A DNA stretch of 64,000 nucleotides from Clostridiales bacterium (lineage in GTDB: Bacteria; Bacillota; Clostridia; Saccharofermentanales; Saccharofermentanaceae), in NCBI GenBank assembly GCA_017561715.1, contig JAFZBN010000021.1, forward strand, positions 90,815 to 154,814. The letters run 5' to 3'. The notes beneath the pieces were generated by a model, which made no database searches, had not been told where the DNA came from, and saw only the letters and a list, made by a program, of their open reading frames with translations. Shown piece by piece: positions 10,151-17,559 of the stretch. The first letter of the stretch is position 1. Each line of letters starts with the position of its first letter. Made by a program: the position numbers and the translations under genes.

Positions 10151-12127
10151 ATGTCAAGAATTCATATCTTAGATGCCGCTACCTCCAATGCCATTGCCGC
10201 CGGTGAAGTCATTGAAAGGCCGATGTCTATCGTAAAAGAACTGATGGAGAACTCTCTAGACGCGGGAGCTACCCAGATCACAGTCGAGATCCAGGATGGA
10301 GGTATCCGTTTGATCCGTGTTCGCGATAACGGATGCGGTATGGACGAAGAAGATGCCAAGACTGCGTTTATCTGTCACGCCACAAGTAAGATCAGGACCC
10401 TGGATGAGCTGTTTTCACTGCATTCTATGGGTTTCCGCGGTGAGGCTCTGGCAAGTATCGCCGCGGCTTCCCGAGTGACTCTTTCGACAAAAGAGCCACT
10501 GGCCGAAAAGGGCACATGCGTCAAATACGAGGGAGGTCAGTTCATTTCCTGTGAACCGATCGGAATGCCCTCCGGAACGACCGTTGAAGTCCGTGATCTT
10601 TTCTATAATCTTCCGGCACGTTTCAAGTTCCTGAAGAAGGATCAGACAGAAGCCAATTACATCCAGGTCCTGGTAGAACGCTTCATTCTCTGCCACACCG
10701 ACGTTTCTTTCAAGTTCATCAAGAACGGTAAGACCGTCCTTCAGAGCCCGGGCAACTGTGATTCACAATCCGCTCTTTACAGTGTCTACGGTAAAGACAT
10801 CGTAAGTGCCTGCCGACCGATCGACAGCAACATCGACGGCATCACTGTGAAAGGGTTTGCAGGTCTTCCGAAGATCTCCAGAGCTTCGCGCTCTGAGCAG
10901 ATCATCTTCGTCAATCAGCGTCTGATCAGAAGCAAGACGATCACATCCGCGATCGACGCGGCTTATACGAATATGCTGATGAAGGGAAAGTACGCTTTCG
11001 TCATCCTCGACATCTATATTCCGTCCCAGGACCTTGACGTCAACGTGCATCCGCAGAAAGCCGAAGTCCGTTTCAGTAACGAATCCATGATCTATAGAGC
11101 TGTATATCATGCTCTTGTAAATACGCTTTCCCAGGAAGCAATGTCCGTGGATTATTCCTTTGGTAAGGATCCTACGGAAAAAGCACCAGCCACCCAAGCT
11201 CCTGCGACACCGGCAGTTTCAGCACCATCTGTTTCCAAGCCAGTCGTTCCTGCTCCGAAAGCTGAAGCTCCCAAGGCAGACTATTCCAAGAATATCGGAT
11301 TCCAGAATCTCTATTTCAACGAACCGAAGAAAGAGTATTCGGTATCTGATACTACGCCAAAAGCACCTGTCATCAGCACACCTTCTGTAAAAGAGCCTTT
11401 CATGCCGGAACTCCCGGATGTTACGGAAAGCCCGGCACCATCGGAAGTTCCTGAAGTAAAACAGGAATCGGGCCAAGAAGTTAAGCAGGAAGCGATTCCG
11501 GAAGTTCAGAAACTCGTTGCTCAGACAAGAGAAGAGAGCCTTCATGAACTGGTTTCTTCCCGCGTGATCGGAACTCTCTTTGACACATATATCCTTATGG
11601 AAAGCACGGATCGAACTTTAATTATGGTCGACCAGCACGCGGCGCATGAGAAAGTGCTTTATGAGAAGCTCGTTGCCATGGAAATGGAGAAGAAGGTCGT
11701 ATCCCAGCCGCTTCTGGCGCCGGCAGTAGTTTCTCTTTCCAGATCGGATATCAACTTCATCGAAGAGCATGAGCAGGAATTAAGAGATATCGGGTTTGAG
11801 ATCTCATCTCTTGGTGACAATGAACTTGCGATCAGATCCGTTCCTGCGCAGATCGATCCGCAGAATGTTTCCAGTGCCTTTATCGATATGATCGATGAAT
11901 GGATGAATGCCAGCAAGACACGAAATGACGCACTTATCCTGTCTCTTGCCACGAGCGCCTGTAAAGCCGCGGTAAAAGGACACGACAAACTTCACGATAT
12001 CGAGATCAAGGGACTTTTGGAGGATCTTTCCAAGCTCAAGGATCCGTACCACTGTCCGCATGGCCGACCGATCGTGATCCGTCTTTCCGAAAAAGAGATC
12101 GAAAAAGAGTTTAAGCGTATCGTGTAA
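10151..12127 (+). CDS. mutL: DNA mismatch repair protein MutL with endonuclease motif
   Basis: 658 residues. The N-terminal GHKL ATPase has ELMENSLDAGA, DNGCGM and GFRGEALASI. A Pro/Ala/Lys/Glu-rich linker spans roughly residues 335-460. The C-terminal domain carries DQHAAHEKVLYE, matching the DQHA(x)2E(x)4E endonuclease motif, together with CPHGRP near the end. This is the nicking form of MutL typical of bacteria without MutH, so strand cleavage is done by MutL itself. It sits directly behind mutS, and miaA follows after 10 bp. Confidence 0.96.
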   Translation: MSRIHILDAATSNAIAAGEVIERPMSIVKELMENSLDAGATQITVEIQDGGIRLIRVRDNGCGMDEEDAKTAFICHATSKIRTLDELFSLHSMGFRGEALASIAAASRVTLSTKEPLAEKGTCVKYEGGQFISCEPIGMPSGTTVEVRDLFYNLPARFKFLKKDQTEANYIQVLVERFILCHTDVSFKFIKNGKTVLQSPGNCDSQSALYSVYGKDIVSACRPIDSNIDGITVKGFAGLPKISRASRSEQIIFVNQRLIRSKTITSAIDAAYTNMLMKGKYAFVILDIYIPSQDLDVNVHPQKAEVRFSNESMIYRAVYHALVNTLSQEAMSVDYSFGKDPTEKAPATQAPATPAVSAPSVSKPVVPAPKAEAPKADYSKNIGFQNLYFNEPKKEYSVSDTTPKAPVISTPSVKEPFMPELPDVTESPAPSEVPEVKQESGQEVKQEAIPEVQKLVAQTREESLHELVSSRVIGTLFDTYILMESTDRTLIMVDQHAAHEKVLYEKLVAMEMEKKVVSQPLLAPAVVSLSRSDINFIEEHEQELRDIGFEISSLGDNELAIRSVPAQIDPQNVSSAFIDMIDEWMNASKTRNDALILSLATSACKAAVKGHDKLHDIEIKGLLEDLSKLKDPYHCPHGRPIVIRLSEKEIEKEFKRIV

Positions 12128-12137
12128 TGGTGAAATC

Positions 12138-13082
12138 ATGGATCCGATCGTGATGCAAAAGCTTGAAAAGACAGGATACAAAGCGATCCCCATCATCTGC
12201 GGGCCGACGGCAAGCGGAAAAACTTCGCTTTCTATCCGCGCGGCAAAAGAACTGCGCGGTGAGATCTGCTGCTGTGACTCTATGCAGATTTACCGTCATC
12301 TTGATGTAGGTACAGCAAAACCAACTGAAGAAGAGAAGAGGGAAGTGCCGCATCACCTGATCGATCTCGTTGAACCGGATCAGCCGTTCAATGTCGCATC
12401 TTATCTTGACCATGCATACGAAAAGATCGAAGAACTGCTTTCGCGAAATGTTCTTCCGGTATTCTGCGGAGGAACCGGACAATACGTTCAGGCACTGCAG
12501 AAAGGCTTCGACTTTTCCGGAGCTCCTGTCGATCGCGAAAAAGAAGAAGCACTTCGACTTGAGTTTGAAAGAGACGGCATTGACGGCATCTATTCGCGTC
12601 TTATCGCGCTTGATCCCGATTGTATGGAAAAGATCCATCCGAACAATACAAAGCGCGTAATACACACTCTGGCGCTTCTTGAAACGGTATCCGGAACCAC
12701 AAAGGATATCCGAGAAGCATCCACGCAAAACGGACCGAGATATCCCTTCGTTTTGTTTGCGATCGACTGGCCGAGAGAAGTGCTTTATCAGAGGATCGAT
12801 CTTCGTGTCGATATCATGATGAAAGATGGGATCCTGGAAGAGGCGGAATGGCTTTTCAAGCAGGATCTGCCATCCGACTGCACGGCAATGCAGGCGATCG
12901 GATATAAGGAATTCTTCCCGTATCTTAAGGGTGAATCCTCTCTTGAAACATGCGTGGATCTTTTAAAGCAGCACTCCAGAAACTACGCCAAAAGACAGCT
13001 TACCTGGTTCCGTCATATGGACGATGTGAACTGGATCCCATCCGATCAACTGGGCGAATATAAGATCGATTCATTTCTCTGA
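12138..13082 (+). CDS. miaA: tRNA dimethylallyltransferase MiaA
   Basis: 314 residues. The P-loop GPTASGKTSL and the DSMQIYRHLDVGTAKPT motif identify the enzyme that transfers the dimethylallyl group to N6 of A37 in tRNAs reading U-starting codons, giving the substrate for MiaB encoded upstream. C-terminal features KRQLTWFRH and AIGYKE are also conserved in the family. It is the last gene of the miaB-mutS-mutL-miaA run; hfq follows after a 104-bp gap with its own likely promoter. Confidence 0.96.
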   Translation: MDPIVMQKLEKTGYKAIPIICGPTASGKTSLSIRAAKELRGEICCCDSMQIYRHLDVGTAKPTEEEKREVPHHLIDLVEPDQPFNVASYLDHAYEKIEELLSRNVLPVFCGGTGQYVQALQKGFDFSGAPVDREKEEALRLEFERDGIDGIYSRLIALDPDCMEKIHPNNTKRVIHTLALLETVSGTTKDIREASTQNGPRYPFVLFAIDWPREVLYQRIDLRVDIMMKDGILEEAEWLFKQDLPSDCTAMQAIGYKEFFPYLKGESSLETCVDLLKQHSRNYAKRQLTWFRHMDDVNWIPSDQLGEYKIDSFL

Positions 13083-13138
13083 ATCAGGATATAAGAAACG
13101 GTTATAAAACTTGGCATATAACATACAGATATATGCTT

Positions 13139-13167
13139 TTGAAAATGGTATAGTTTGTACACATTAT
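13139..13167 (+). promoter_or_regulatory. Candidate hfq promoter
   Basis: TTGAAA (13139-13144), 17-bp spacer, then CATTAT (13162-13167). A TATAGT at 13149-13154 is an alternative -10. The weak -10 makes this a tentative call. Confidence 0.4.
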
Positions 13168-13188
13168 TCTTAAGGAGGTACAAACTAT
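13150..13188 (+). promoter_or_regulatory. 11-bp inverted repeat enclosing the hfq ribosome binding site
   Basis: ATAGTTTGTAC at 13150-13160 is perfectly repeated inverted as GTACAAACTAT at 13178-13188. The 17-nt loop holds nearly all of the Shine-Dalgarno sequence, and the right arm includes the first two bases of the hfq ATG. If transcription starts upstream, this folds into a hairpin over the start codon. If it starts inside, the repeat would be a DNA operator overlapping the promoter. Confidence 0.6.
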
Positions 13189-13504
13189 GATCCCGGACAC
13201 AATCACAGAGCAGAAAAGAAACCCGATTAAAGCGCACGATTACTTTCTAAACAAATGCAGAAAAGACTTCATCACCGTAGAGATCCTGACAAGAACGGGA
13301 GAAGTCATCGAAGGGATCATCGACTGCTATGACAAAGACACGATCATCATTCACAATGAGATGACGCAGATCATGCTCTTTCAGCACTCGATCTGTTATA
13401 TCGCCCCAAGAAACGGAATGCGTGTCTTACTTCCTGAAATTCCGAAACAGAGAAGTGACACGCAGAGAAGAACCGCTGTATTTATTTCCGCTAACGCGGT
13501 TTAG
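13187..13504 (+). CDS. hfq: RNA chaperone Hfq (divergent, with C-terminal extension)
   Basis: 105 residues with an ideal aaggaggt SD. The Sm fold is recognisable: DYFLNKCRKDFITVEI, then GEVIEGIIDCYDKDTIII, then the Sm2 strand LFQHSICYI. Compared with the usual Q-D-x-F-L-N and Y-K-H-A signatures, the RNA-contacting Gln is His17 and the Sm2 Lys is Gln66, while His67 is kept. About 30 extra basic residues follow the Sm core. Its place after miaA supports the call. Hfq acts as a hexamer that binds U-rich sRNA and A-rich mRNA. Its stop codon overlaps the lexA stop by a few bases on the opposite strand. Confidence 0.85.
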   Translation: MIPDTITEQKRNPIKAHDYFLNKCRKDFITVEILTRTGEVIEGIIDCYDKDTIIIHNEMTQIMLFQHSICYIAPRNGMRVLLPEIPKQRSDTQRRTAVFISANAV

Positions 13505-14142
13505 TTTACTTTTGTTCTGAAAACACCGTCAACGATACCGATGATCTTACAGTCATCATCTTCAAAAGGAATGTCATTATAAGCCGGATTTTCCGGGTGA
13601 AGAGCGGCATGGCCTTTCTTATAGACGAGACGCTTTACCGTTGCTTCATTACCGATCAGAGCAACAACGATCTGGTTGATGTTTGCCATGTTCTTACGAC
13701 GAACGATCACGTAGTCGCCGTCACAGATATGCGCGTTGATCATGCTGTCGCCACGTACCTTCAAAAGATAATACTCGGAAGTATTGAAATACTCGGAAGG
13801 GAAGGGCATATAGTGATCGATATTCTCTTCGGCAAGGATCGGAACACCGGCGGTGACCGTACCTACAAGAGGTATCCTTTTCGCAGCGGAAGAATTCATA
13901 TCCGTATTTGTCTCTTTGATCATGATCGCACGGCGTTTGCCAGGAATATACTCGATCTTACCTTCTTCCATCAGACGATGAAGATGTGCGTGAACAGTAG
14001 AAGTGGAGCGGATACCGACACCTTGGCAGATCTCACGTACGGACGGCGGATATCCTTCGGTCTTTACAAAATTAACGATAAAAGCGTAAATGATCTCGAG
14101 AGTCTCTTTCAAATTGCTCTTAGTAAACTTGTAAGTGCTCAT
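13501..14142 (-). CDS. lexA: SOS repressor LexA
   Basis: 213 residues from the ATG at 14142, which has ggaggcagga upstream (an earlier in-frame ATG at 14202 lies inside the promoter). The N-terminal winged helix reads PPSVREICQGVGIRSTSTVH. The autocleavage site is Ala98-Gly99 (TVTAGVP), the catalytic Ser is S133 in GDSM, and the catalytic Lys is K170. LexA represses DNA damage genes until RecA filaments trigger its self-cleavage. A matching SOS box overlaps its own -35 element, so autoregulation is expected. It is divergent from two membrane protein genes that share the box. Confidence 0.97.
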   Translation of the reverse strand: MSTYKFTKSNLKETLEIIYAFIVNFVKTEGYPPSVREICQGVGIRSTSTVHAHLHRLMEEGKIEYIPGKRRAIMIKETNTDMNSSAAKRIPLVGTVTAGVPILAEENIDHYMPFPSEYFNTSEYYLLKVRGDSMINAHICDGDYVIVRRKNMANINQIVVALIGNEATVKRLVYKKGHAALHPENPAYNDIPFEDDDCKIIGIVDGVFRTKVN

Positions 14143-14173
14143 ATTCCTGCCTCCGTACATATTATTTATAGTT

Positions 14174-14202
14174 ATCTTAACATTACGGCAATCCCTTGTC
14201 AA
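14174..14202 (-). promoter_or_regulatory. lexA promoter
   Basis: On the minus strand TTGACA (plus 14197-14202), an exact 17-bp spacer, then TAAGAT (plus 14174-14179). The -35 overlaps the SOS box. The recA promoter uses the same -10 sequence and spacing. Confidence 0.75.
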
Positions 14203-14213
14203 ACGATTGTTCG
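14200..14213. promoter_or_regulatory. SOS box (LexA operator) between lexA and the divergent membrane genes
   Basis: Minus strand CGAACAATCGTTTG matches the Gram-positive LexA consensus CGAACRNRYGTTYG at all but one defined position. It overlaps the lexA -35 and lies about 60 bp before the divergent 62-codon gene, so both directions could be LexA-controlled. Confidence 0.85.
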
Positions 14214-14272
14214 TATTGTGTTTATGTTGAAAACAGGCAGTTTCAAGCAGTCCTTATGAAAGGGAACAAAAC

Positions 14273-14461
14273 ATGAAATACTACAACAAAATGAGTCTGA
14301 TCACTAAATGGTTTCTGATCCTGTCGCTTGTGATCATGATGATTCTTGGCGCAACCGTGCTTAAACACCGAGAAGAAGTGCAGAAAAACGTTGATATCAG
14401 AGAAGAAAAGCTTGCAAAAATACGGTTAAGTGACGGAAATCTTCCTAAAGGAATAACATAA
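14273..14461 (+). CDS. 62-residue single-pass membrane protein divergent from lexA
   Basis: Not recognised by family. It has a short basic N terminus (KYYNKMSLITK), one transmembrane helix at about residues 13-30, and a 32-residue charged helical tail rich in Glu, Lys and Arg. An SD-like aaaggg precedes the ATG. The gene reads away from lexA across a shared SOS box. Bacillus subtilis yneA, an SOS-induced single-pass division inhibitor, occupies the same position next to lexA, although no LysM domain is visible here. An SOS-induced division or membrane-stress role is inference from position, topology and operator. A short FtsL/DivIC-like protein is the main alternative. Confidence 0.7.
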   Translation: MKYYNKMSLITKWFLILSLVIMMILGATVLKHREEVQKNVDIREEKLAKIRLSDGNLPKGIT

Positions 14462-14467
14462 GTGTGC

Positions 14468-14473
14468 TATAAT
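14468..14473 (+). promoter_or_regulatory. Extended -10 element just before the acidic membrane protein gene
   Basis: TGCTATAAT is an extended -10 (TG-N-TATAAT) with the hexamer at 14468-14473. The ATG at 14481 falls about where transcription would start, and no Shine-Dalgarno sequence is present. This suggests a leaderless transcript, though chance occurrence in an AT-rich gap cannot be excluded. Confidence 0.45.
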
Positions 14474-14480
14474 TTAACAC

Positions 14481-15074
14481 ATGGATGAAGAAAGACTCAA
14501 TGAGAATATCGTTCCGGAAGAAGAGATACTCTTAACTGAAGGTGAACTCTTAGAAGAAGAGGATATCGCAGAAGAAGAGGAAGAAGATAGCTCGGTCGAC
14601 AGTTTGGACACTATCGGCGGATTTTTCGCGTTCCTGGGACGCACCACTGTACAGTTCTTTAAGAATCTTCCTGACGCGATCAGAAACCGCGTAAAGGCAA
14701 AGATCGCCGAACACAGGCGCATGCCGAAAAGAAAGTCCATTTCCAAGGTTTATGTTCTTGTCGGATATACTACGAAAGAGTATGTAGACAGGAAGTACAG
14801 AAAAGAGCGCGCGTTACTGGTCATCAGAAAGATCTTGATCGCATGCATTATCTTTCTGGTACTGGTCATGACATACCGCTGGTTCAAACCGAAGGTCGAT
14901 TATACGGAGTACAAACAGATGATCGGCGTCAACGAACTGGATGAATTAACACAGAGTGATCCGTTCGCGACAGAGACAACAAACAACGCGATCGCTCCGG
15001 ACGTACAAAACGTCACACCGATTCCATCAAATACAAGTACATCGGAATCATCAGCAACTCAACCGGCAACATAA
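14481..15074 (+). CDS. Acidic single-pass membrane protein of unknown function
   Basis: 197 residues, no family recognised. Residues 1-42 are extremely Glu/Asp-rich. Residues 60-110 are basic and probably helical. A transmembrane helix spans about 113-131, and the last 65 residues are Thr/Ser/Pro-rich and probably outside the cell. It lies 19 bp after the 62-codon membrane gene on the same strand and is likely coexpressed with it, though it also has its own extended -10 element and lacks an SD. The charge pattern suggests a cytoplasmic protein-protein contact surface, which is inference. A rho-independent terminator begins at its stop codon. Confidence 0.75.
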   Translation: MDEERLNENIVPEEEILLTEGELLEEEDIAEEEEEDSSVDSLDTIGGFFAFLGRTTVQFFKNLPDAIRNRVKAKIAEHRRMPKRKSISKVYVLVGYTTKEYVDRKYRKERALLVIRKILIACIIFLVLVMTYRWFKPKVDYTEYKQMIGVNELDELTQSDPFATETTNNAIAPDVQNVTPIPSNTSTSESSATQPAT

Positions 15075-15100
15075 TGGATCATTCCTTGGTCCATTTTTTT
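15073..15100 (+). terminator. Rho-independent terminator after the acidic membrane protein gene
   Basis: AATGGATCA, 5-nt loop, TGGTCCATT (9-bp stem with one G-U pair), followed by a run of T. It begins inside the stop codon of the upstream gene. Confidence 0.85.
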
Positions 15101-15463
15101 GCGGCAGAAGAGGAAAAGAGAATTCGAATTTGAAAAAGAGAACCCCAAAATTTATATGTGTGATTAAACAAAATCACAGTTTTGTTTAATTGGGAAGAGG
15201 AAAAACACAGAAAAAGACCCTCTCAGATCAAACAATATGAAATCCCACATAAAACCGCCTATCGGAAACCCTATCATCTAAAAACAGTATCATAAAAGCC
15301 ATCTTCAAAATGAACATGAAAAAAGTTTAATCATCGGAGCCTTTCCTTTAGGATCCAGCGAACGATGATTAAACTTTTTACTGTTTCTATGATTGTGCTT
15401 TTCTGCTCAGTTTTTAGTGACCGCTCAGGAGCGTTTTATTTTCTTCTGAACGATGAATTGTAC
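15101..15463. other. Gene-free gap holding two inverted repeats
   Basis: No credible coding frame with a ribosome binding site was found. The gap contains a perfect 11-bp inverted repeat at 15163-15190 (ATTAAACAAAA, 6-nt loop, TTTTGTTTAAT) and the 17-bp hairpin at 15320-15379, separated by AT-rich DNA without obvious promoters. The first repeat has no T-run on either side, so it is not an evident terminator. Confidence 0.7.
15320..15379 (-). terminator. Long hairpin, probable leuA terminator
   Basis: Perfect 17-bp arms (15320-15336 and 15363-15379) with a 26-nt loop. Read on the minus strand the hairpin ends in T6, about 85 bp past the leuA stop. The right arm also ends in T5 on the plus strand, so it may work in both directions. 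The long arms and loop are unusual for a terminator. Confidence 0.65.
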
Positions 15464-17116
15464 TCAGCGGATCATTCTATTTAACGCGCATACAACTGCT
15501 CTCAGCGATGATTTGGTTACGGAACTCGAAATGCCGGCACCAAGATGCAGGTTTCCATCTTTGTCAGCGATCTGCACGTATGTGATAGCTGCCGAGTCGG
15601 ATCCGCTCTTAATAGCATGCTCGTTATACATTCTGATTGAAAGTTTAATGTCGAGTGTTTTTTCGATACCATTACAGAACGCATCCAACAAACCGATACC
15701 GTCGCCGTTAACTTGAATCGTTTGTTCACCGAATTTCAGATTCACGGTTACGTGAGCTTTTTTATCTCCGAGAGATTCTTCACGATAACCAACCATATGA
15801 TATGGTGTCATAACATTTACATAAACCTCGTCGAACAGTTCGAAAAGCTCCTGTGGCATCAACTCGCTGTGGCGATTCTCAGATTCGGCTGTGACGATCT
15901 GCATAAAGTCTTTCTGGAACGATTTCGGCAGATGCAAGCCATAATTGCGTTCCATGATATATGCCAGGCCGTTTTTGCCGGACTGACTGTTGATTCGGAT
16001 GATCGGATCGTAGTTTCGGCCTACATCCTTCGGATCGATCGGCAGATACGGCACATACCAGTTATTTATTTTTTTGACATTTTCCATACCTTTCTGGATC
16101 GCGTTCTGGTGAGTGCCCGAAAACGCAGTAAATACAAGCCTTCCAGCCCATGGCTGACGGTCTCCGATACGCATTCCGGTGCATCCTTCATACATATCAA
16201 TGACTTCATCAATGTTCGAAAAGTCCAGATTCGGGTCTACACCCTGCATAAACATATTCATCGCGATCGTTACAATATCGGCGTTTCCGGTTCTTTCACC
16301 GTTTCCGAAAAGCGTGCCTTCAACACGATCCGCGCCTGCAAGTAATGCCATTTCAGATGACGCAACGCCGGTTCCGCGATCATTATGCGTATGCACGGAA
16401 ATGATGATAGAATCTCTGTATTTTGTATGTGTCGCGAAGTATTCGACCTGATCCGCAAACACGTTCGGATACGTCATTTCAACGGTTTCAGGGAGATTGA
16501 TGATAACTTTATTATCAGGTGTCGGTTTCCACACATCCAGAACAGCATCAATGATCTCAACGGCAAACTCAGGCTCCGTTTCGGAGAAGTTTTCCGGTGA
16601 ATATTCCAGATGCCAGTCAGTATTGCTTTCATCCGAATCGATCTCTGCCTGGATCATCTGTGCGCCTTTAACAGCAAGAGCTTTGCACTGATCTTTATCA
16701 AAGCCGAAAACGACTTCGCGCTGAAGTTTCGATGTCGAGTTGTAAAGATGCACGATAGCTGATCTTGCGCCCTTGGCGGCATCAAACGTTTTCCTGATGA
16801 CGTCTTCGCGAGCCATTGTTAAAACCTGAACCGTGACATCCTTGGGGATCAGGTCATTATCGATCAAGTAACGTGTAAACTCGTATTCGGTTTCAGATGC
16901 AGCCGGATAGCCGATCTCGATCTCTTTAAAGCCGAGCTTTACAAGGTAATCGAAAAACTGGACTTTCTGATTTAGATCCATCGGAACCTCTAAAGCCTGA
17001 TTTCCGTCACGAAGATCCACACTGCACCAGATCGGAGCTTTTGTGATCTTGTTGTTAGGCCATGTTCTATCCGGAAAATCAATCATCGCCGGCATTCGAT
17101 ACTTACCTGTATTCAT
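15464..17116 (-). CDS. leuA: 2-isopropylmalate synthase
   Basis: 550 residues, the long LeuA form. It condenses acetyl-CoA with 2-ketoisovalerate in the first committed step of leucine synthesis. The start ATG at 17116 (MNTGKYRMPAMIDF) has gaggaggg upstream; an earlier in-frame ATG at 17182 lies within the T-box terminator. The HMGL-like barrel shows CSVDLRDGNQALEVPM (substrate and metal Arg-Asp), VHTHNDRGTG (metal His) and LFGNGERTGNAD, and a C-terminal LeuA allosteric domain follows. leuB, leuC and leuD are not adjacent. Control by a leucine T-box supports the leucine assignment over citramalate or homocitrate synthase. Confidence 0.93.
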   Translation of the reverse strand: MNTGKYRMPAMIDFPDRTWPNNKITKAPIWCSVDLRDGNQALEVPMDLNQKVQFFDYLVKLGFKEIEIGYPAASETEYEFTRYLIDNDLIPKDVTVQVLTMAREDVIRKTFDAAKGARSAIVHLYNSTSKLQREVVFGFDKDQCKALAVKGAQMIQAEIDSDESNTDWHLEYSPENFSETEPEFAVEIIDAVLDVWKPTPDNKVIINLPETVEMTYPNVFADQVEYFATHTKYRDSIIISVHTHNDRGTGVASSEMALLAGADRVEGTLFGNGERTGNADIVTIAMNMFMQGVDPNLDFSNIDEVIDMYEGCTGMRIGDRQPWAGRLVFTAFSGTHQNAIQKGMENVKKINNWYVPYLPIDPKDVGRNYDPIIRINSQSGKNGLAYIMERNYGLHLPKSFQKDFMQIVTAESENRHSELMPQELFELFDEVYVNVMTPYHMVGYREESLGDKKAHVTVNLKFGEQTIQVNGDGIGLLDAFCNGIEKTLDIKLSIRMYNEHAIKSGSDSAAITYVQIADKDGNLHLGAGISSSVTKSSLRAVVCALNRMIR

Positions 17117-17164
17117 CTTCTTCCCTCCTCTTCTTCTGCTGCTTCCAGCAAAAATGTCAAAACA

Positions 17165-17450
17165 AAAAGGCTTCCGTCTCAAATAAGAGACGAAAGCCTG
17201 ACTTCCGCGGTACCACTCTTGTTCATCACTTCTTGTGATGCACTCATCGGATACAGGAACAATTCCGATATCCTGCTCTCTGATAACGGTGAGCCTCCGA
17301 CTTCATCTACTTAAGCTTTCAACGAAGCGCACTCCAGGGCGAGTTCAAAACCTCTCTTCTACCCGGCTTCCACCGTCCCGGGCTCTCTATAAGAAGTGGA
17401 AGATCTCTACTGATCCCCTTCTTCGTGTTATTACTTTCTTAACTTAACAC
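17165..17450 (-). promoter_or_regulatory. Leucine T-box riboswitch upstream of leuA
   Basis: On the minus strand the canonical T-box AGAGTGGTACCGCGGAAGT lies at plus 17201-17219. It is followed by a terminator hairpin (arms 17168-17180 and 17187-17199) and T5. Further upstream the Stem I 3' strand reads GAACTCGCCCTGGAGTGC, placing CTC (Leu) as specifier at plus 17341-17343. Uncharged tRNA-Leu should stabilise the antiterminator and allow leuA transcription. The upstream boundary is approximate. Confidence 0.92.
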
Positions 17451-17478
17451 AAATAAATCTCGTTGACAAGAACAAAAT

Positions 17479-17536
17479 AAAATCCTTTCCGCGTCTCCGG
17501 AGAGCCAAGCTCAAGGTCTACGCCAGAAAGGATTTT
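17479..17536 (-). terminator. Terminator after aroF
   Basis: Inverted repeat AAAATCCTTTC (17479-17489) and GAAAGGATTTT (17526-17536) with further GC-rich pairing inside. On the minus strand it follows the aroF stop and ends in ATTTTG. It separates aroF from the leuA leader. Confidence 0.75.
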
Positions 17537-17559
17537 AGATTCTAATGAATTATTTGCGT

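Noticed and set aside
14202..14202. Longer lexA start at 14202
   Set aside because: It would place the promoter and SOS box region inside the coding sequence; the ATG at 14142 has a strong SD and the family start.
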